Below, piece after piece: positions 49,383-59,233 of a stretch of 64,000 nt of DNA (within the stretch, counting starts at the first letter, position 1; every line of letters begins with the position of its first letter). The stretch lies in assembly GCA_046046245.1 (NCBI GenBank), contig JBJOKE010000045.1:1-64000 (forward strand), in the 5' to 3' direction. Below the pieces are notes generated by a model. It ran no database searches. It had not been told where the DNA came from and saw only the letters and a program-made list of their open reading frames with translations. Position numbers and translations under genes: made by a program. Origin of the DNA: UBA4615 sp046046245. Its GTDB lineage: Bacteria; Pseudomonadota; Gammaproteobacteria; Burkholderiales; Burkholderiaceae_E.

Positions 49383-51070
49383 GCCGTCTTCTGCTCGGCG
49401 AGCCCGAGCGCCTCGATCGTCTCCTTGCGCATCACGAACTTCTGGACCTTGCCGGTGATGGTCATCGGGAACGCGTCGACGAAGCGGATGTGGCGCGGCA
49501 CCTTGTAGTGCGCGATCTGCCCCCTGCAGAACTCGCGGATCTCGTCCGGCGTGCACGACTGGCCCTCGCGCAGCCTGATCCACGCGCACAGCTCCTCGCC
49601 GTACTTCGGGTCGGGCACGCCCACCACCTGCACGTCCTGGACCTTCGGGTGCCGGTAGAGGAACTCCTCGATCTCGCGCGGATAGATGTTCTCCCCGCCG
49701 CGGATCACCATGTCCTTCAGGCGCCCGACGATGTTCACGTAGCCCTCGTCGTCCATCGTCGCCAGGTCGCCGGTGTGCATCCAGCCGCCGGCGTCGATCG
49801 CCTCGCGGGTCTTCTCCTCGTCGTTCCAGTAGCCGCGCATCACCGAGTAGCCGCGGGTGCAGAACTCGCCGGTGACGCCGCGCGGCACGATCCGGCCCTC
49901 GGCGTCGACGATCTTCACCTCGATGTGCGGCTGCACGCGGCCGACCGTCGACACGCGCCGCTCGAGCGGGTCGTCGACCGAGCTCTGCGTCGACACCGGC
50001 GAGGTCTCGGTCATGCCGTAGGCGATCGTCACCTGACCCATGTTCATCTGCGACTGCACGCGCTTCATCACCTCGATCGGGCAGGGCGAGCCGGCCATGA
50101 TCCCGGTGCGCAGCGACGACAGGTCGAACTCGGCGAAGCGCGGATGGTCGAGCTCGGCGATGAACATGGTGGGCACGCCGTAGAGCGCGGTGCAGCGCTC
50201 CTCGGACACGGTCTGCAGCACGGTCAGCGGGTCGAACGCGTCGTTCGGATAGACCATGGTCGCGCCGTGCGTCACGCAGCCGAGGTTGCCCATCACCATG
50301 CCGAAGCAGTGGTAGAGCGGCACCGGGATGCAGAGCCGGTCCTCGTGGGTCAGGCGGATCGCCTCGCCGACGAAGAAGCCGTTGTTGAGGATGTTCTGGT
50401 GGGTGAGGGTCGCGCCCTTCGGGAAGCCGGTGGTGCCGGAGGTGAACTGGATGTTGATCGGGTCGTCGAACTGCAGCCCGCCGGCGATCCGGGCGACGCG
50501 CGCGCGCTCGGCCTCGCCGCCGCGCGCCGGCACGTCGTCGAAGTTCAGCATGCCGGGGGTGCGCTCGTCGCCCAGCCGCACGACGATCCGCAGGTGCGGC
50601 AGCGCCTTCGACTGCAGCGCGCCCGGCGCGGCCGAAGCGAGCTCGGGCGCGAGGTCGTTGACGATCGCGAGGTAGTCGCTGGTCTTGAGCGCCGGCGCCA
50701 TCACCAGCGCCCGGCACTCGACCTTGTTCAGCGCGTACTCGAGTTCGGCGCGCCGGTAGGCCGGATTGATGTTGACCAGGATCAGGCCGGCCTTGGCGGT
50801 GGCGAACTGGGTGAGCGTCCACTCGGCGCAGTTCGGCGCCCAGATGCCGATCCGGTCGCCGGGCTCGAGACCGAGGGCGAGCAGGCCGGCGGCGAGCGCG
50901 TCGACGCGGCGGCCGAGCTCGGCCCAGCTCCAGCGCACGCCCTGGTGGCGGACGACGAGCGCCTCGCGCTCGGGGAAGCGACCGACGGTACGGTCGAAGG
51001 CGGCGCCGATCGTCTCGCCGATCAGGCGGGCAGGGCTGGTGCCGTGGTCGTAGGACGGTGCGGGCGTCAT
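49379..51070 (-). CDS. AMP-binding acyl-CoA synthetase (medium-chain/FadD-like)
   Basis: This 563-residue ligase activates a carboxylic acid as acyl-AMP and transfers it to CoA. The P-loop-like core is FTSGTTGFPKGATLTHQN, the aromatic/tail-binding part is YGMTETSPV, the Asp/Gly hinge is GGWMHTGDLATMDDEGYV, and the catalytic lysine lies in TITGKVQKFVMRKETI near the C-terminus. Length and SGTTG core fit FadD-type acyl-CoA ligases of medium to aromatic acids. The start is the ATG at 51070, with GGAGA upstream. It is co-translated with the small secreted-protein gene. A TetR regulator gene lies upstream on the same strand and may control it. Confidence 0.92.
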   Translation of the reverse strand: MTPAPSYDHGTSPARLIGETIGAAFDRTVGRFPEREALVVRHQGVRWSWAELGRRVDALAAGLLALGLEPGDRIGIWAPNCAEWTLTQFATAKAGLILVNINPAYRRAELEYALNKVECRALVMAPALKTSDYLAIVNDLAPELASAAPGALQSKALPHLRIVVRLGDERTPGMLNFDDVPARGGEAERARVARIAGGLQFDDPINIQFTSGTTGFPKGATLTHQNILNNGFFVGEAIRLTHEDRLCIPVPLYHCFGMVMGNLGCVTHGATMVYPNDAFDPLTVLQTVSEERCTALYGVPTMFIAELDHPRFAEFDLSSLRTGIMAGSPCPIEVMKRVQSQMNMGQVTIAYGMTETSPVSTQSSVDDPLERRVSTVGRVQPHIEVKIVDAEGRIVPRGVTGEFCTRGYSVMRGYWNDEEKTREAIDAGGWMHTGDLATMDDEGYVNIVGRLKDMVIRGGENIYPREIEEFLYRHPKVQDVQVVGVPDPKYGEELCAWIRLREGQSCTPDEIREFCRGQIAHYKVPRHIRFVDAFPMTITGKVQKFVMRKETIEALGLAEQKTA

Positions 51071-51221
51071 CGGGGGTCTCCTCGGAAGGGGCCGGCGTGC
51101 GGCGCCGGTTCGATGCGGTCGATGCTACCGGATCGCCCCGGGGACGGGCCACCAGGCCCGCCCTCGTCCGGGTGGATCGAGGCAGGTGCGGCGGTGCGCG
51201 CGACCCGGCCCCGACGCTTCC

Positions 51222-51908
51222 TCAGTCGAGGAACAGCGCCAGGTAGGCCTCGCGCATCGCGATCCCCTCCTCGACGATCGCCGGGCCGCGCCGGTCGTCG
51301 AGACAGGCGAGGTCGAGCAGCGCGATCGACGCGGTCACCGTGACCAGTGCGATCCGTGCCGCGACCGTCCGGCCGAGCGTCGGGTTGCGCCGCCGCAGGG
51401 CGCGTGCGAGCGCGGCGGCCACCTCCTCGTTCTGCTCCAGGTCCCACTGCCAGAGCTCGGCCGAGGTCTGCAGCGCGCGGCGGCTCGAGCGGCCGCCCGG
51501 GCGGGCGAGGCGCATCCGGTAGAGCGTGCGGGTCGCGTCGCGCAGCGGCACCCGCCAGTCCGCGTCGGAGGCCACCCGGCGGTAGACGTCCTTCACCGCC
51601 TCGGCCCGCTCCTCCTGCAGCGAATGGACCAGCGCGTGCAGCACCGCGTGCTTGTCGGGGAAGTGCCGGTAGAGCGTGGCCGTGCTGATGCCGGCACGGC
51701 TCGCGACCGCGGTGGTGTTCAGGCCTTCCATGCCGTGCTCGTCGAGCAGTGCGCCGGCGGCGTCGAGGATCGTGCGGACCGGGTCGGATGCCTCGGGCTC
51801 GACGGGCGGCTGCGCAGCGGGGCGCGGCGTTCGACGGCGCGGGGCGGACGCCTTCGCGGACCCGGCCTCGGGTGCGATCGCGGTCCGTCTCTGGGAACGT
51901 GGGGCCAT
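51222..51908 (-). CDS. TetR/AcrR family transcriptional regulator
   Basis: This 228-residue repressor-type protein has a Pro/Ala-rich basic lead of about 40 residues, then the TetR helix-turn-helix: ILDAAGALLDEHGMEGLNTTAVASRAGISTATLYRHFPDKHAVLHALV at about 47-94. The C-terminal ligand/dimer domain is all helical (TLYRMRLARPGG; ARIALVTVTASIALLDLA). The start is the ATG at 51908, which follows TAACAT by 7 nt and has no ribosome-binding site, suggesting a leaderless mRNA. Possible targets are the acyl-CoA ligase gene downstream or the amidase gene upstream. Confidence 0.9.
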   Translation of the reverse strand: MAPRSQRRTAIAPEAGSAKASAPRRRTPRPAAQPPVEPEASDPVRTILDAAGALLDEHGMEGLNTTAVASRAGISTATLYRHFPDKHAVLHALVHSLQEERAEAVKDVYRRVASDADWRVPLRDATRTLYRMRLARPGGRSSRRALQTSAELWQWDLEQNEEVAAALARALRRRNPTLGRTVAARIALVTVTASIALLDLACLDDRRGPAIVEEGIAMREAYLALFLD

Positions 51909-51915
51909 GCCGACG

Positions 51916-51921
51916 ATGTTA
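51916..51921 (-). promoter_or_regulatory. -10 hexamer TAACAT of the TetR gene, probably leaderless
   Basis: On the minus strand TAACAT ends 7 nt before the ATG at 51908. No convincing -35 is present and no Shine-Dalgarno sequence is possible in the space. Confidence 0.35.
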
Positions 51922-51956
51922 ACGGATGCGGTTGCGCGATGCGCCCGTGCCCGCGC

Positions 51957-53381
51957 TCAACGCGGGTCGATCGGCGCGCGTCGCCCCTCGTGCGCCTCGA
52001 TGATCTCGCCCGCGTCGAGCAGCAGGTCCTCGCGCCAGCGCGCGCCGAACACCTGCACGCCCATCGGCAGGTCGCCGTCCATGCCGACCGGCACGGCGAG
52101 CCCGGGCAGCCCGAGCGCGGGCAGCATCAGCTGGAAGTAGATCGCGTCGATCATCCGACGCGCGCCGTCGCGGCCCCGCACGTCGATGCCGGCCGGGATC
52201 GGCCGCTCGACCGAGGCCGGCATGACGACGATCGGGAAGTCCTCGAAGAAGCGCTGCCAGCGGCGCAGCAGGTCGTCGCGGTCGATGAACGCGTTCATGT
52301 AGCCCTGCAGGTCCATCGGCGGGCGCAGCGCCCACCAGTGGCCGAGGAACTCGGCGATCCCCGGGTCGCCGGACTGCGCCAGGCGCGGCCCGAGCATCGC
52401 CTGCTGCTCGGTCGTCGCGATCTCGGCCCACAGCGTGTTCGCGCGGTGCATGTCGGGCGGCGACACCTCCTCGACCGCGCAGCCCGCGGCCGCGAGGTAT
52501 CGGCCGGCCGTGCGGACCGCGTTCCAGCACGATTCGGCCACGGGCGGTGCGCCGTCGACGCGGGTGACCAGCGCGACGCGGATCGGCCGCGCAGGCGCGG
52601 CGAGCCGCAGCGGCACCGGGGCCCAGCGGTTGTCCCGGACGTCCGGGCGTCCCGCCATCACCTCGAAGCCCAGCCGCACGTCGCGCACCGTCCGCGCGAG
52701 CGGTCCGTCGACCGCCATGATCTGCGAGGACATCGGACGGCCGACCGCCATCGTGTCGTTGACGCGCGCGACGCGGCCGAAACCCGGGCGCAGCCCGACC
52801 ACGCCGTTGCAGTAGGCCGGCCAGCGGATCGAGCCGCCGATGTCGTTGCCGTGAGCGATCGTGCCGATGCCGGCCGCGGTGGCGGCGCCCGCGCCGCCGC
52901 TCGAGCCGCCCGGCGTCGCGGTCCGGTTCCACGGGTTGAAGGTCGGGCCGTGCAGCGCGTTGTCGGTGTGGCCGCGCATCGCGAACGCCGGCGAGTTCGT
53001 CCGCCCGACGATCACCGCGCCGGCCTCGCGCAGCGCGGCCACGACCGGCGAGTCGGTCGTGGCGATCAGGTCCCTGAGCGCCGGCACGCCGTTGTCGGTG
53101 GGCAGGCCCTTCTGGTCGACGTTGATCTTCGTGGTGACCGGCACGCCCGCGAGCGGGCCCAGCGCCTCGCCGCGCGCGCGGGCCGCGTCGACCGCGTCGG
53201 CGGCGTCGAGCGCCTCGCCGTCGAGCGCGAGCGTGATCGCGTTGATCACCGGGTTCACCGCGTGCAGCCGCGCGAGCGCGGACTCGGTCACCTCGCGCGC
53301 CGAGGCGCGACCGTTGCGCACGAGCGCGGCCAGATCGACGGCGTCGAGGCGCCACAGGTTCGGGTCGGGGGCTCGGGTCAT
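51957..53381 (-). CDS. Amidase signature family enzyme
   Basis: This 474-residue amidase hydrolyses a carboxamide to acid and ammonia or amine. The Ser-cisSer-Lys triad is visible: K85 (VTTKINVDQ), cis-Ser160 in TATPGGSSGGAGAA and nucleophile Ser184 in GNDIGGSIRWPAY. The N-terminal helix SALARLHAVNPVINAIT is typical. No signal peptide, so the enzyme is cytosolic. The start is the ATG at 53381. It is divergent from the ABC receptor gene that heads a complete peptide-type transporter operon, suggesting that the transported compound is an amide or peptide-like molecule. Confidence 0.92.
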   Translation of the reverse strand: MTRAPDPNLWRLDAVDLAALVRNGRASAREVTESALARLHAVNPVINAITLALDGEALDAADAVDAARARGEALGPLAGVPVTTKINVDQKGLPTDNGVPALRDLIATTDSPVVAALREAGAVIVGRTNSPAFAMRGHTDNALHGPTFNPWNRTATPGGSSGGAGAATAAGIGTIAHGNDIGGSIRWPAYCNGVVGLRPGFGRVARVNDTMAVGRPMSSQIMAVDGPLARTVRDVRLGFEVMAGRPDVRDNRWAPVPLRLAAPARPIRVALVTRVDGAPPVAESCWNAVRTAGRYLAAAGCAVEEVSPPDMHRANTLWAEIATTEQQAMLGPRLAQSGDPGIAEFLGHWWALRPPMDLQGYMNAFIDRDDLLRRWQRFFEDFPIVVMPASVERPIPAGIDVRGRDGARRMIDAIYFQLMLPALGLPGLAVPVGMDGDLPMGVQVFGARWREDLLLDAGEIIEAHEGRRAPIDPR

Positions 53382-53496
53382 CGGGCGCTCTCGGTCGTCG
53401 GGGGAGGGGGCTGCGCACGAGCTTCGGTCGCCTCCCGGCGCGGTGTCAAGGCGGCCCGCTCCGGAAAGCGCAGGCTGTCCGGAGCGCCGGCGATCA

Positions 53497-53519
53497 GGAA
53501 AGAGAATTTTTTGCAAACG
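53497..53519 (+). promoter_or_regulatory. A/T-rich shared element, copy B
   Basis: GGAAAGAGAATTTTTTGCAA continues to AACG. It lies between the divergent amidase and ABC operons, 12 nt upstream of the TTGACA -35 at 53532. Confidence 0.5.
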
Positions 53520-53531
53520 CTGCCCGAAGCT

Positions 53532-53560
53532 TTGACAAGCGGGGCTCGCCCCCACAGAAT
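53532..53560 (+). promoter_or_regulatory. Sigma-70 promoter of the peptide-type ABC operon
   Basis: TTGACA (53532-53537), a 17-bp spacer and CAGAAT (53555-53560) give a good vegetative promoter, with transcription expected near 53567 and a 64-nt leader before the ATG at 53631. Confidence 0.65.
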
Positions 53561-53630
53561 CGGCTGTCCGTCGATTCGGCGGCGCGACCGGAACCCGGCG
53601 ACGCCGCACCGATCCCAAGGGAGGAGTCCG

Positions 53631-55214
53631 ATGCACCGTGCCGTCCGTCTCGCCGCCGTGGCTGGCTGCCTCGCGTTCACGGCCCCGTGGGCCGCCGCGC
53701 AGGCGAAGACCCTGGTGTACTGCGCCGCGTCCGATCCGGAGGGGTTCGACGCCGCCCGCTGGGTCACGACCCAGACCATCGATGCCGCCGGCATGGCGCT
53801 CTACGACCGGCTGGTCGAGTTCGAGGCCGGCACCCTCAAGCTCGTGCCCGGCCTGGCCGAGCGCTGGGAGACCAGCGGCGACGGCAGGACCTGGACCTTC
53901 CACCTGCGGCGCGGCGTGAAGTTCCACGCGACCGAGTGGTTCAAGCCCACGCGCGAGCTGAATGCCGACGATGTCGTGCTCTCGCTGGACCGCTACCGCG
54001 ACCGCCAGGGGGCATTCAACAAGGCCTACGGCGTCGCCGGCTACCCCTACAACAACACCTGGGCGGCCAACCTCGCCTCGGTCACGAAGGTCGACGCGTC
54101 CACGGTGCGCCTGGTCCTCAACGAGCCGGACTCCACGCTGCTCGCCAACCTCGCGATGGTCACCTCGCACGTGATCTCGGCCGAGTACGCCGAGACGCTG
54201 CGCGCGGCCGGCCGGCTCGCCGAGCTCGACACGAAGCCGGTGGGCACCGGCCCGTGGGTCATGCGCCGGTACGACAAGGACGTCGCCGTCCGCTACGACG
54301 CCCACCCCGGCCACTGGCGCGGCCGCGCGAAGACCGACCGGCTGGTGATCCAGACCGTGAAGGACAGCGCGGTCCGGATGCAGAAGCTCAAGACCGGCGA
54401 GTGCCACGTCTCGTCCGATCCGAAGCCGCAGGAGGTCGAGGCGCTGCGGGGCGACCGAAACGTCGTGCTGCTCGAGTCGCCCGGGCTGAACATCGGCTAC
54501 GCGGGCTTCAACACCCAGCGCCCGCCGCTCGACAACCGCGAGGTCCGCCGCGCGCTGGTGATGGCCACGAACCGGCAGGCGATCCTCGACGCGGTCTACC
54601 AGGGCACCGGCCTGCCGGCCGCGCAGCTGGTCCCGCCCGGCATGCTCGGCCACGACCCGTCGATCCGGGCGCTGCCCAACGACCCCGAGCAGGCGCGCCG
54701 GCTGCTCGCGGCGGCCGGGTTCCCGAACGGCTTCGAGCTCGAGATCTGGGCCCCGCCGATCACCCGGCAGTACAACCCCGACATGCGCAAGACGGCCGAG
54801 ATCCTGCAGGCCGACTGGGCGAAGGTGGGCGTGCGCGCGAAGGTGGTGACCTACGAGTGGGGCGACTTCCTGAAGCGCGTGCGCGGCGGGGAGCACTCGG
54901 TCGCGCTGATCGGCTGGGCGGCCGACATGGCCGACCCCGACAACTTCTTCGTGCCCCTGGTGACCTGCTCGCGTCCCACCGCGTCGCGCTGGTGCCCGCC
55001 GGGCGTCGAGGCGCTGCTGCGCACCGCCCGCGGCACCACCGACCCGGCGCAGCGGCAGAAGGCCTACCAGCAGGTCGCGGCGATGGTCCAGGCCGAGCAG
55101 CCGTACCTGACGATCGCGCACGGCAAGCGCTGGCAGCCGGTGCGCGCCGAGGTCCAGGGTTTCCGCGTCGATCCGCTGACCCGCACGATCCTGCACGGCG
55201 TCACCCTGCGCTGA
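53631..55214 (+). CDS. ABC transporter solute receptor, peptide family (DppA-like), receptor 2
   Basis: This 527-residue periplasmic family-5 binding protein has a signal peptide (1-24, ending AAAQA). Landmarks are TLVYCAASDPEGFDAARW, RWETSGDGRTWTFHLRRGVKFHATEW, TGPWVMRRYDKD and DNREVRRALVMATNRQAILDAVYQG, which resemble the dipeptide and glutathione receptors (DppA/GsiB). It heads a five-gene operon with permease and ATPase genes. The start is the ATG at 53631 with GGGAGGAG 6-7 nt upstream. The ligand is probably a short peptide or peptide-like amide. Confidence 0.93.
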   Translation: MHRAVRLAAVAGCLAFTAPWAAAQAKTLVYCAASDPEGFDAARWVTTQTIDAAGMALYDRLVEFEAGTLKLVPGLAERWETSGDGRTWTFHLRRGVKFHATEWFKPTRELNADDVVLSLDRYRDRQGAFNKAYGVAGYPYNNTWAANLASVTKVDASTVRLVLNEPDSTLLANLAMVTSHVISAEYAETLRAAGRLAELDTKPVGTGPWVMRRYDKDVAVRYDAHPGHWRGRAKTDRLVIQTVKDSAVRMQKLKTGECHVSSDPKPQEVEALRGDRNVVLLESPGLNIGYAGFNTQRPPLDNREVRRALVMATNRQAILDAVYQGTGLPAAQLVPPGMLGHDPSIRALPNDPEQARRLLAAAGFPNGFELEIWAPPITRQYNPDMRKTAEILQADWAKVGVRAKVVTYEWGDFLKRVRGGEHSVALIGWAADMADPDNFFVPLVTCSRPTASRWCPPGVEALLRTARGTTDPAQRQKAYQQVAAMVQAEQPYLTIAHGKRWQPVRAEVQGFRVDPLTRTILHGVTLR

Positions 55215-55233
55215 CCCGCCCGCGGCGCCGTCG

Positions 55234-56265
55234 ATGCTTCGCTACGTCGCGGGTCGGCTGGCCGCCGCGCTGCCGGTGCTGCTCGGCATCACGCTGCTGG
55301 CCTTCGCGCTCGCGCGGCTGCTGCCCGGCGACCCGGTCGAGACCATGCTCGGCGAGCGGGTCGGCGATCCCGAGCTGATCGCCGAGCAGCGTGCGCGGCT
55401 CGGTCTCGACCGGTCGCTGCCGGCCCAGTACCTCGCCTACCTCGGCCGCCTCGCGCAGGGCGATCTCGGCCGCTCGATGGTCAACGGGCAGCCGGTGCTC
55501 GACGAGTTCCTCGCGCTGTTCCCGGCCACCGTCGAGCTCGCCGCCTGCGCGCTGCTGATCTCGGTCGCGGGCGGCGTGCTGGTCGGCACCCTCGCCGCGG
55601 TGCGGCGCGGCAGCTGGCTCGACCAGGGCCTGATGGGCCTGTCGGTGCTCGGCCACTCGATGCCGATCTACGCCTGGGGCCTGGTGGCGATCATGGTCTG
55701 CTCGGTCTGGATGCGCGACGCGCTGCCGGCGCTGGCGCTGCCGGTCTCGGGGCGGATCGACATCGTCTTCGACGTGCCGCCGCGGACCGGCTTCATGCTG
55801 ATCGACACGCTGCTCGCCGACGAGCCCGGCGCGTTCCGCTCGGCGCTGCGTCACCTGGTGCTGCCGAGCGCGGTCCTGGGCACCTACGCGCTCGCGATGG
55901 TCGCGCGCATGACGCGCTCGGCGCTGCTGGAGACGCTCGGGTCGGACTTCGTGCGGGCCGCGCGCGCGCGCGCGCTGCCGGCCTGGCGGGTGATCGGGCT
56001 GCACGGGCTGCGCAATGCGCTGATCCCGGTGGTGACGGTGATCGGGCTGCAGGTCGGGGGCCTGCTGGGCGGCGCGGTGCTCACCGAGACGATCTTCTCC
56101 TGGCCCGGCGTGGGCCGCTGGCTGGTCGACGCGATCTACCGGCGCGACTACACGGTGCTGCAGGGCGGGCTGCTGCTGGTGTCGATGGTCGTGGTCGCGG
56201 TCAATCTCGCGGTCGACGTGCTCTACGGCGCGATCGATCCGCGGATCCGGCATCCGAGGCGCTGA
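55234..56265 (+). CDS. ABC transporter permease, DppB-like
   Basis: This 343-residue inner-membrane permease has six predicted transmembrane helices and a periplasmic loop region. It opens with the family N-terminus MLRYVAGRLAAALPVLLGITLLAFALARLLPGDPVE. The EAA-type cytoplasmic loop that contacts the ATPase is around RAARARALPAWRVIGLHGLRNALIPVVTVIG. It starts 19 bp after the receptor and is 1 bp from the DppC-like gene. Confidence 0.94.
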   Translation: MLRYVAGRLAAALPVLLGITLLAFALARLLPGDPVETMLGERVGDPELIAEQRARLGLDRSLPAQYLAYLGRLAQGDLGRSMVNGQPVLDEFLALFPATVELAACALLISVAGGVLVGTLAAVRRGSWLDQGLMGLSVLGHSMPIYAWGLVAIMVCSVWMRDALPALALPVSGRIDIVFDVPPRTGFMLIDTLLADEPGAFRSALRHLVLPSAVLGTYALAMVARMTRSALLETLGSDFVRAARARALPAWRVIGLHGLRNALIPVVTVIGLQVGGLLGGAVLTETIFSWPGVGRWLVDAIYRRDYTVLQGGLLLVSMVVVAVNLAVDVLYGAIDPRIRHPRR

Positions 56266-56266
56266 G

Positions 56267-57133
56267 GTGGCGGTGGCGGGGTGGCTCGAGGCGGCGGGTG
56301 CGCTGCGGCGCAGGCCGGCGGCGGCGGTCGGGCTGGCGACCTGCCTGCTGCTCGCGGTGCTCGCGGTCGCGGCGCCCTGGATCGCGCCGCACGACCCGGT
56401 CGTCCAGCACCGCGATGCGCTGCTCGCGCCGCCGGTCTGGGCCGGGGGCGACTGGCGCTTCCCGTTCGGCACCGACGACCTCGGCCGGGACGTCGCGTCG
56501 CGCCTGCTCTGGGGCGCGCGCGTCTCGCTCGCGGTCGGGCTGGCGTCGATCGCGCTCGCGCTCGTGCCGGGCGTGGCGCTGGGGCTGGTCGCCGCGTTCT
56601 ACCCCGGCTGGCCCGCGACGGTGATCGGCCGCACGGTCGACCTGCTGGTCGCCGTGCCCGGGCTGCTGCTGGCGATCGCGGTGGTGGCGGTGCTCGGTCC
56701 GGGGCTGGGCAACACCACGCTGGCGATCGCGCTGGTGCTGCTGCCGCCGTTCGTGCGGCTGGTCCGCGCGTCGGCGATCGCCGAGCAGGCGAAGGAGTAC
56801 GTGACGGCCTCGCGCCTGGCGGGCGCGAGCCGGCTGCGGCTGATGTTCGACTGCGTGCTGCCGAACTGCGCGGCGCCGGTGATCGTCCAGGCCACGCTCG
56901 GGTTCTCCACCGCGGTGCTCGAGGCCGCCGCGCTCGGCTTCCTCGGCCTGGGCGCTCAGCCGCCGACGCCGGAGTGGGGCACGATGCTCTCGACCTCGCG
57001 CGACTACCTCGAGCGCGCATCGTGGCTGGTCATCCTGCCCGCGCTCGCGATCCTGGTCACGGTGCTGGCGATCAACCTGCTGGGCGACGGGCTGCGCGAT
57101 GCGCTCGATCCGCGGCTCAAGGACCATGGCTGA
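56267..57133 (+). CDS. ABC transporter permease, DppC-like
   Basis: This 288-residue inner-membrane permease has five or six helices. The FGTDDLGRDVASRLLWGARVSLAVGLASI segment is diagnostic of DppC/OppC, and the EAA-type loop is TASRLAGASRLRLMFDCVLPNCAAPVIV. The start is a GTG at 56267, 1 bp after the previous stop. It overlaps the first ATPase gene by 8 bp. Confidence 0.94.
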   Translation: MAVAGWLEAAGALRRRPAAAVGLATCLLLAVLAVAAPWIAPHDPVVQHRDALLAPPVWAGGDWRFPFGTDDLGRDVASRLLWGARVSLAVGLASIALALVPGVALGLVAAFYPGWPATVIGRTVDLLVAVPGLLLAIAVVAVLGPGLGNTTLAIALVLLPPFVRLVRASAIAEQAKEYVTASRLAGASRLRLMFDCVLPNCAAPVIVQATLGFSTAVLEAAALGFLGLGAQPPTPEWGTMLSTSRDYLERASWLVILPALAILVTVLAINLLGDGLRDALDPRLKDHG

Positions 57134-58174
57134 GCCGCTGCTGTCGATCCGGGGACTGAAGGTGGCGTTCGGCCGCGCGGACCGCCCGGCGGTCGCGGTC
57201 GACGGGCTCGACCTCGACGTCGCGCGCGGCGAGGTGCTCGGCGTGGTCGGCGAGTCGGGCTCGGGCAAGAGCGTGTCGATGCTCGCCGCGATGGGCCTCG
57301 TCGATCCGCCGGGCCGGGTGAGCGCCGACCGGCTGGCCTTCGACGGACTGGACCTGCGGACGATGACCGCGCAGGAGCGCCGCCGGCGCGTGGGTCGGCG
57401 GATCTCGATGATCTTCCAGGACCCGGTGGCGAGCCTGGACCCGTGCTGGACCGTGGGCGCCCAGCTGACCGAGGTCCTCGCCGCGCAGCGGCCGGGATCC
57501 CGCGCCGAGCTGCGCGACCGGGCGCTGGACCTGATGCGGGCGGTCGAGATCCCCGACCCCGAGGCGCGGCTGCGCGCATGGCCGCACCAGCTGTCGGGCG
57601 GGATGTGCCAGCGGGTGATGATCGCGCTCGCGCTCGCCGGCGAGCCCGAGCTGCTGGTGGCCGACGAGCCGACGACCGCGCTCGACGTGACCGTCCAGGC
57701 GCAGGTGGTCGAGCTGCTGCTGCGGCTGCAGCGCGAGCGCGGGATGGCGATGGTGCTGATCAGCCACGACCTCGCGCTGGTCTCGGGCGTGGCCGACCGC
57801 GTGACGGTGATGTACGCCGGGCAGGCGATGGAGACGGGGGCGCCCGCCCGCCTGTTCGAGTCGCCCGCCCACCCGTACACGCGGGCGCTGCTCGCGGCGC
57901 TGCCCGAGGCGAACCGCGGCCGCCGCCGGCTCCAGGCGCTGGCCGGCACCGTGCCGGCACGCGGCGAGCGGCCCGGCGGATGCCTGTTCGCGCCGCGGTG
58001 TCCGATGGCCGAGGCCGCCTGCGGGGTGGCGCGTCCGGCGCCGCGTCCGCTGGCCGGCGGCGGCGAGGTGGCCTGCCGGCTCGCGGGCGGCGTGGGCGAC
58101 GCCTCCGGCGGTTCCGCGGCGGCCGGCACGCCCGGCGCGATCGCCGGGTCCGGCGCGCCGGACGGAGGTGCCCG

Positions 58175-58178
<4 letters not shown>
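57126..58178 (+). CDS. ABC transporter ATP-binding protein, DppD-like
   Basis: This 350-residue ATPase has Walker A GESGSGKSVS, signature HQLSGGMCQRVMIALAL, Walker B LLVADEPTTALDVT and the switch His in ISHDLALV. The C-terminal oligopeptide-transporter extension carries the Cys motif GGCLFAPRCPMAEAAC, which binds [4Fe-4S] in related proteins. A long Gly/Ala-rich tail follows. The start is the ATG at 57126 (MAEPLLSIRG), inside the end of the permease gene; an earlier ATG at 57099 would add 9 residues. It overlaps the next ATPase gene by 4 bp. Confidence 0.94.
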
Positions 58179-59134
<956 letters not shown>

Positions 59135-59153
59135 TCCGCCGCGCCTGCCGATC

Positions 59154-59176
59154 GGAAAGAAGTTTTTTTGACGATC
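59154..59176 (+). promoter_or_regulatory. A/T-rich shared element, copy C
   Basis: GGAAAGAAGTTTTTTTGACG continues to ATC. It overlaps the -35 of the aminotransferase promoter, with the element's T-run running straight into TTGACG. Confidence 0.5.
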
Positions 59177-59196
59177 GCCGACTCCGACCCTAGGAT
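59168..59196 (+). promoter_or_regulatory. Sigma-70 promoter of the aminotransferase-rhodanese unit
   Basis: TTGACG (59168-59173), a 17-bp spacer and TAGGAT (59191-59196) are close to consensus. Transcription is expected near 59203, 31 nt before the ATG at 59234, with GAGGAGA in between. Confidence 0.7.
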
Positions 59197-59233
59197 CCCG
59201 TCGTGCGCCGGTCGGTCCGGCGAGGAGACCCCG

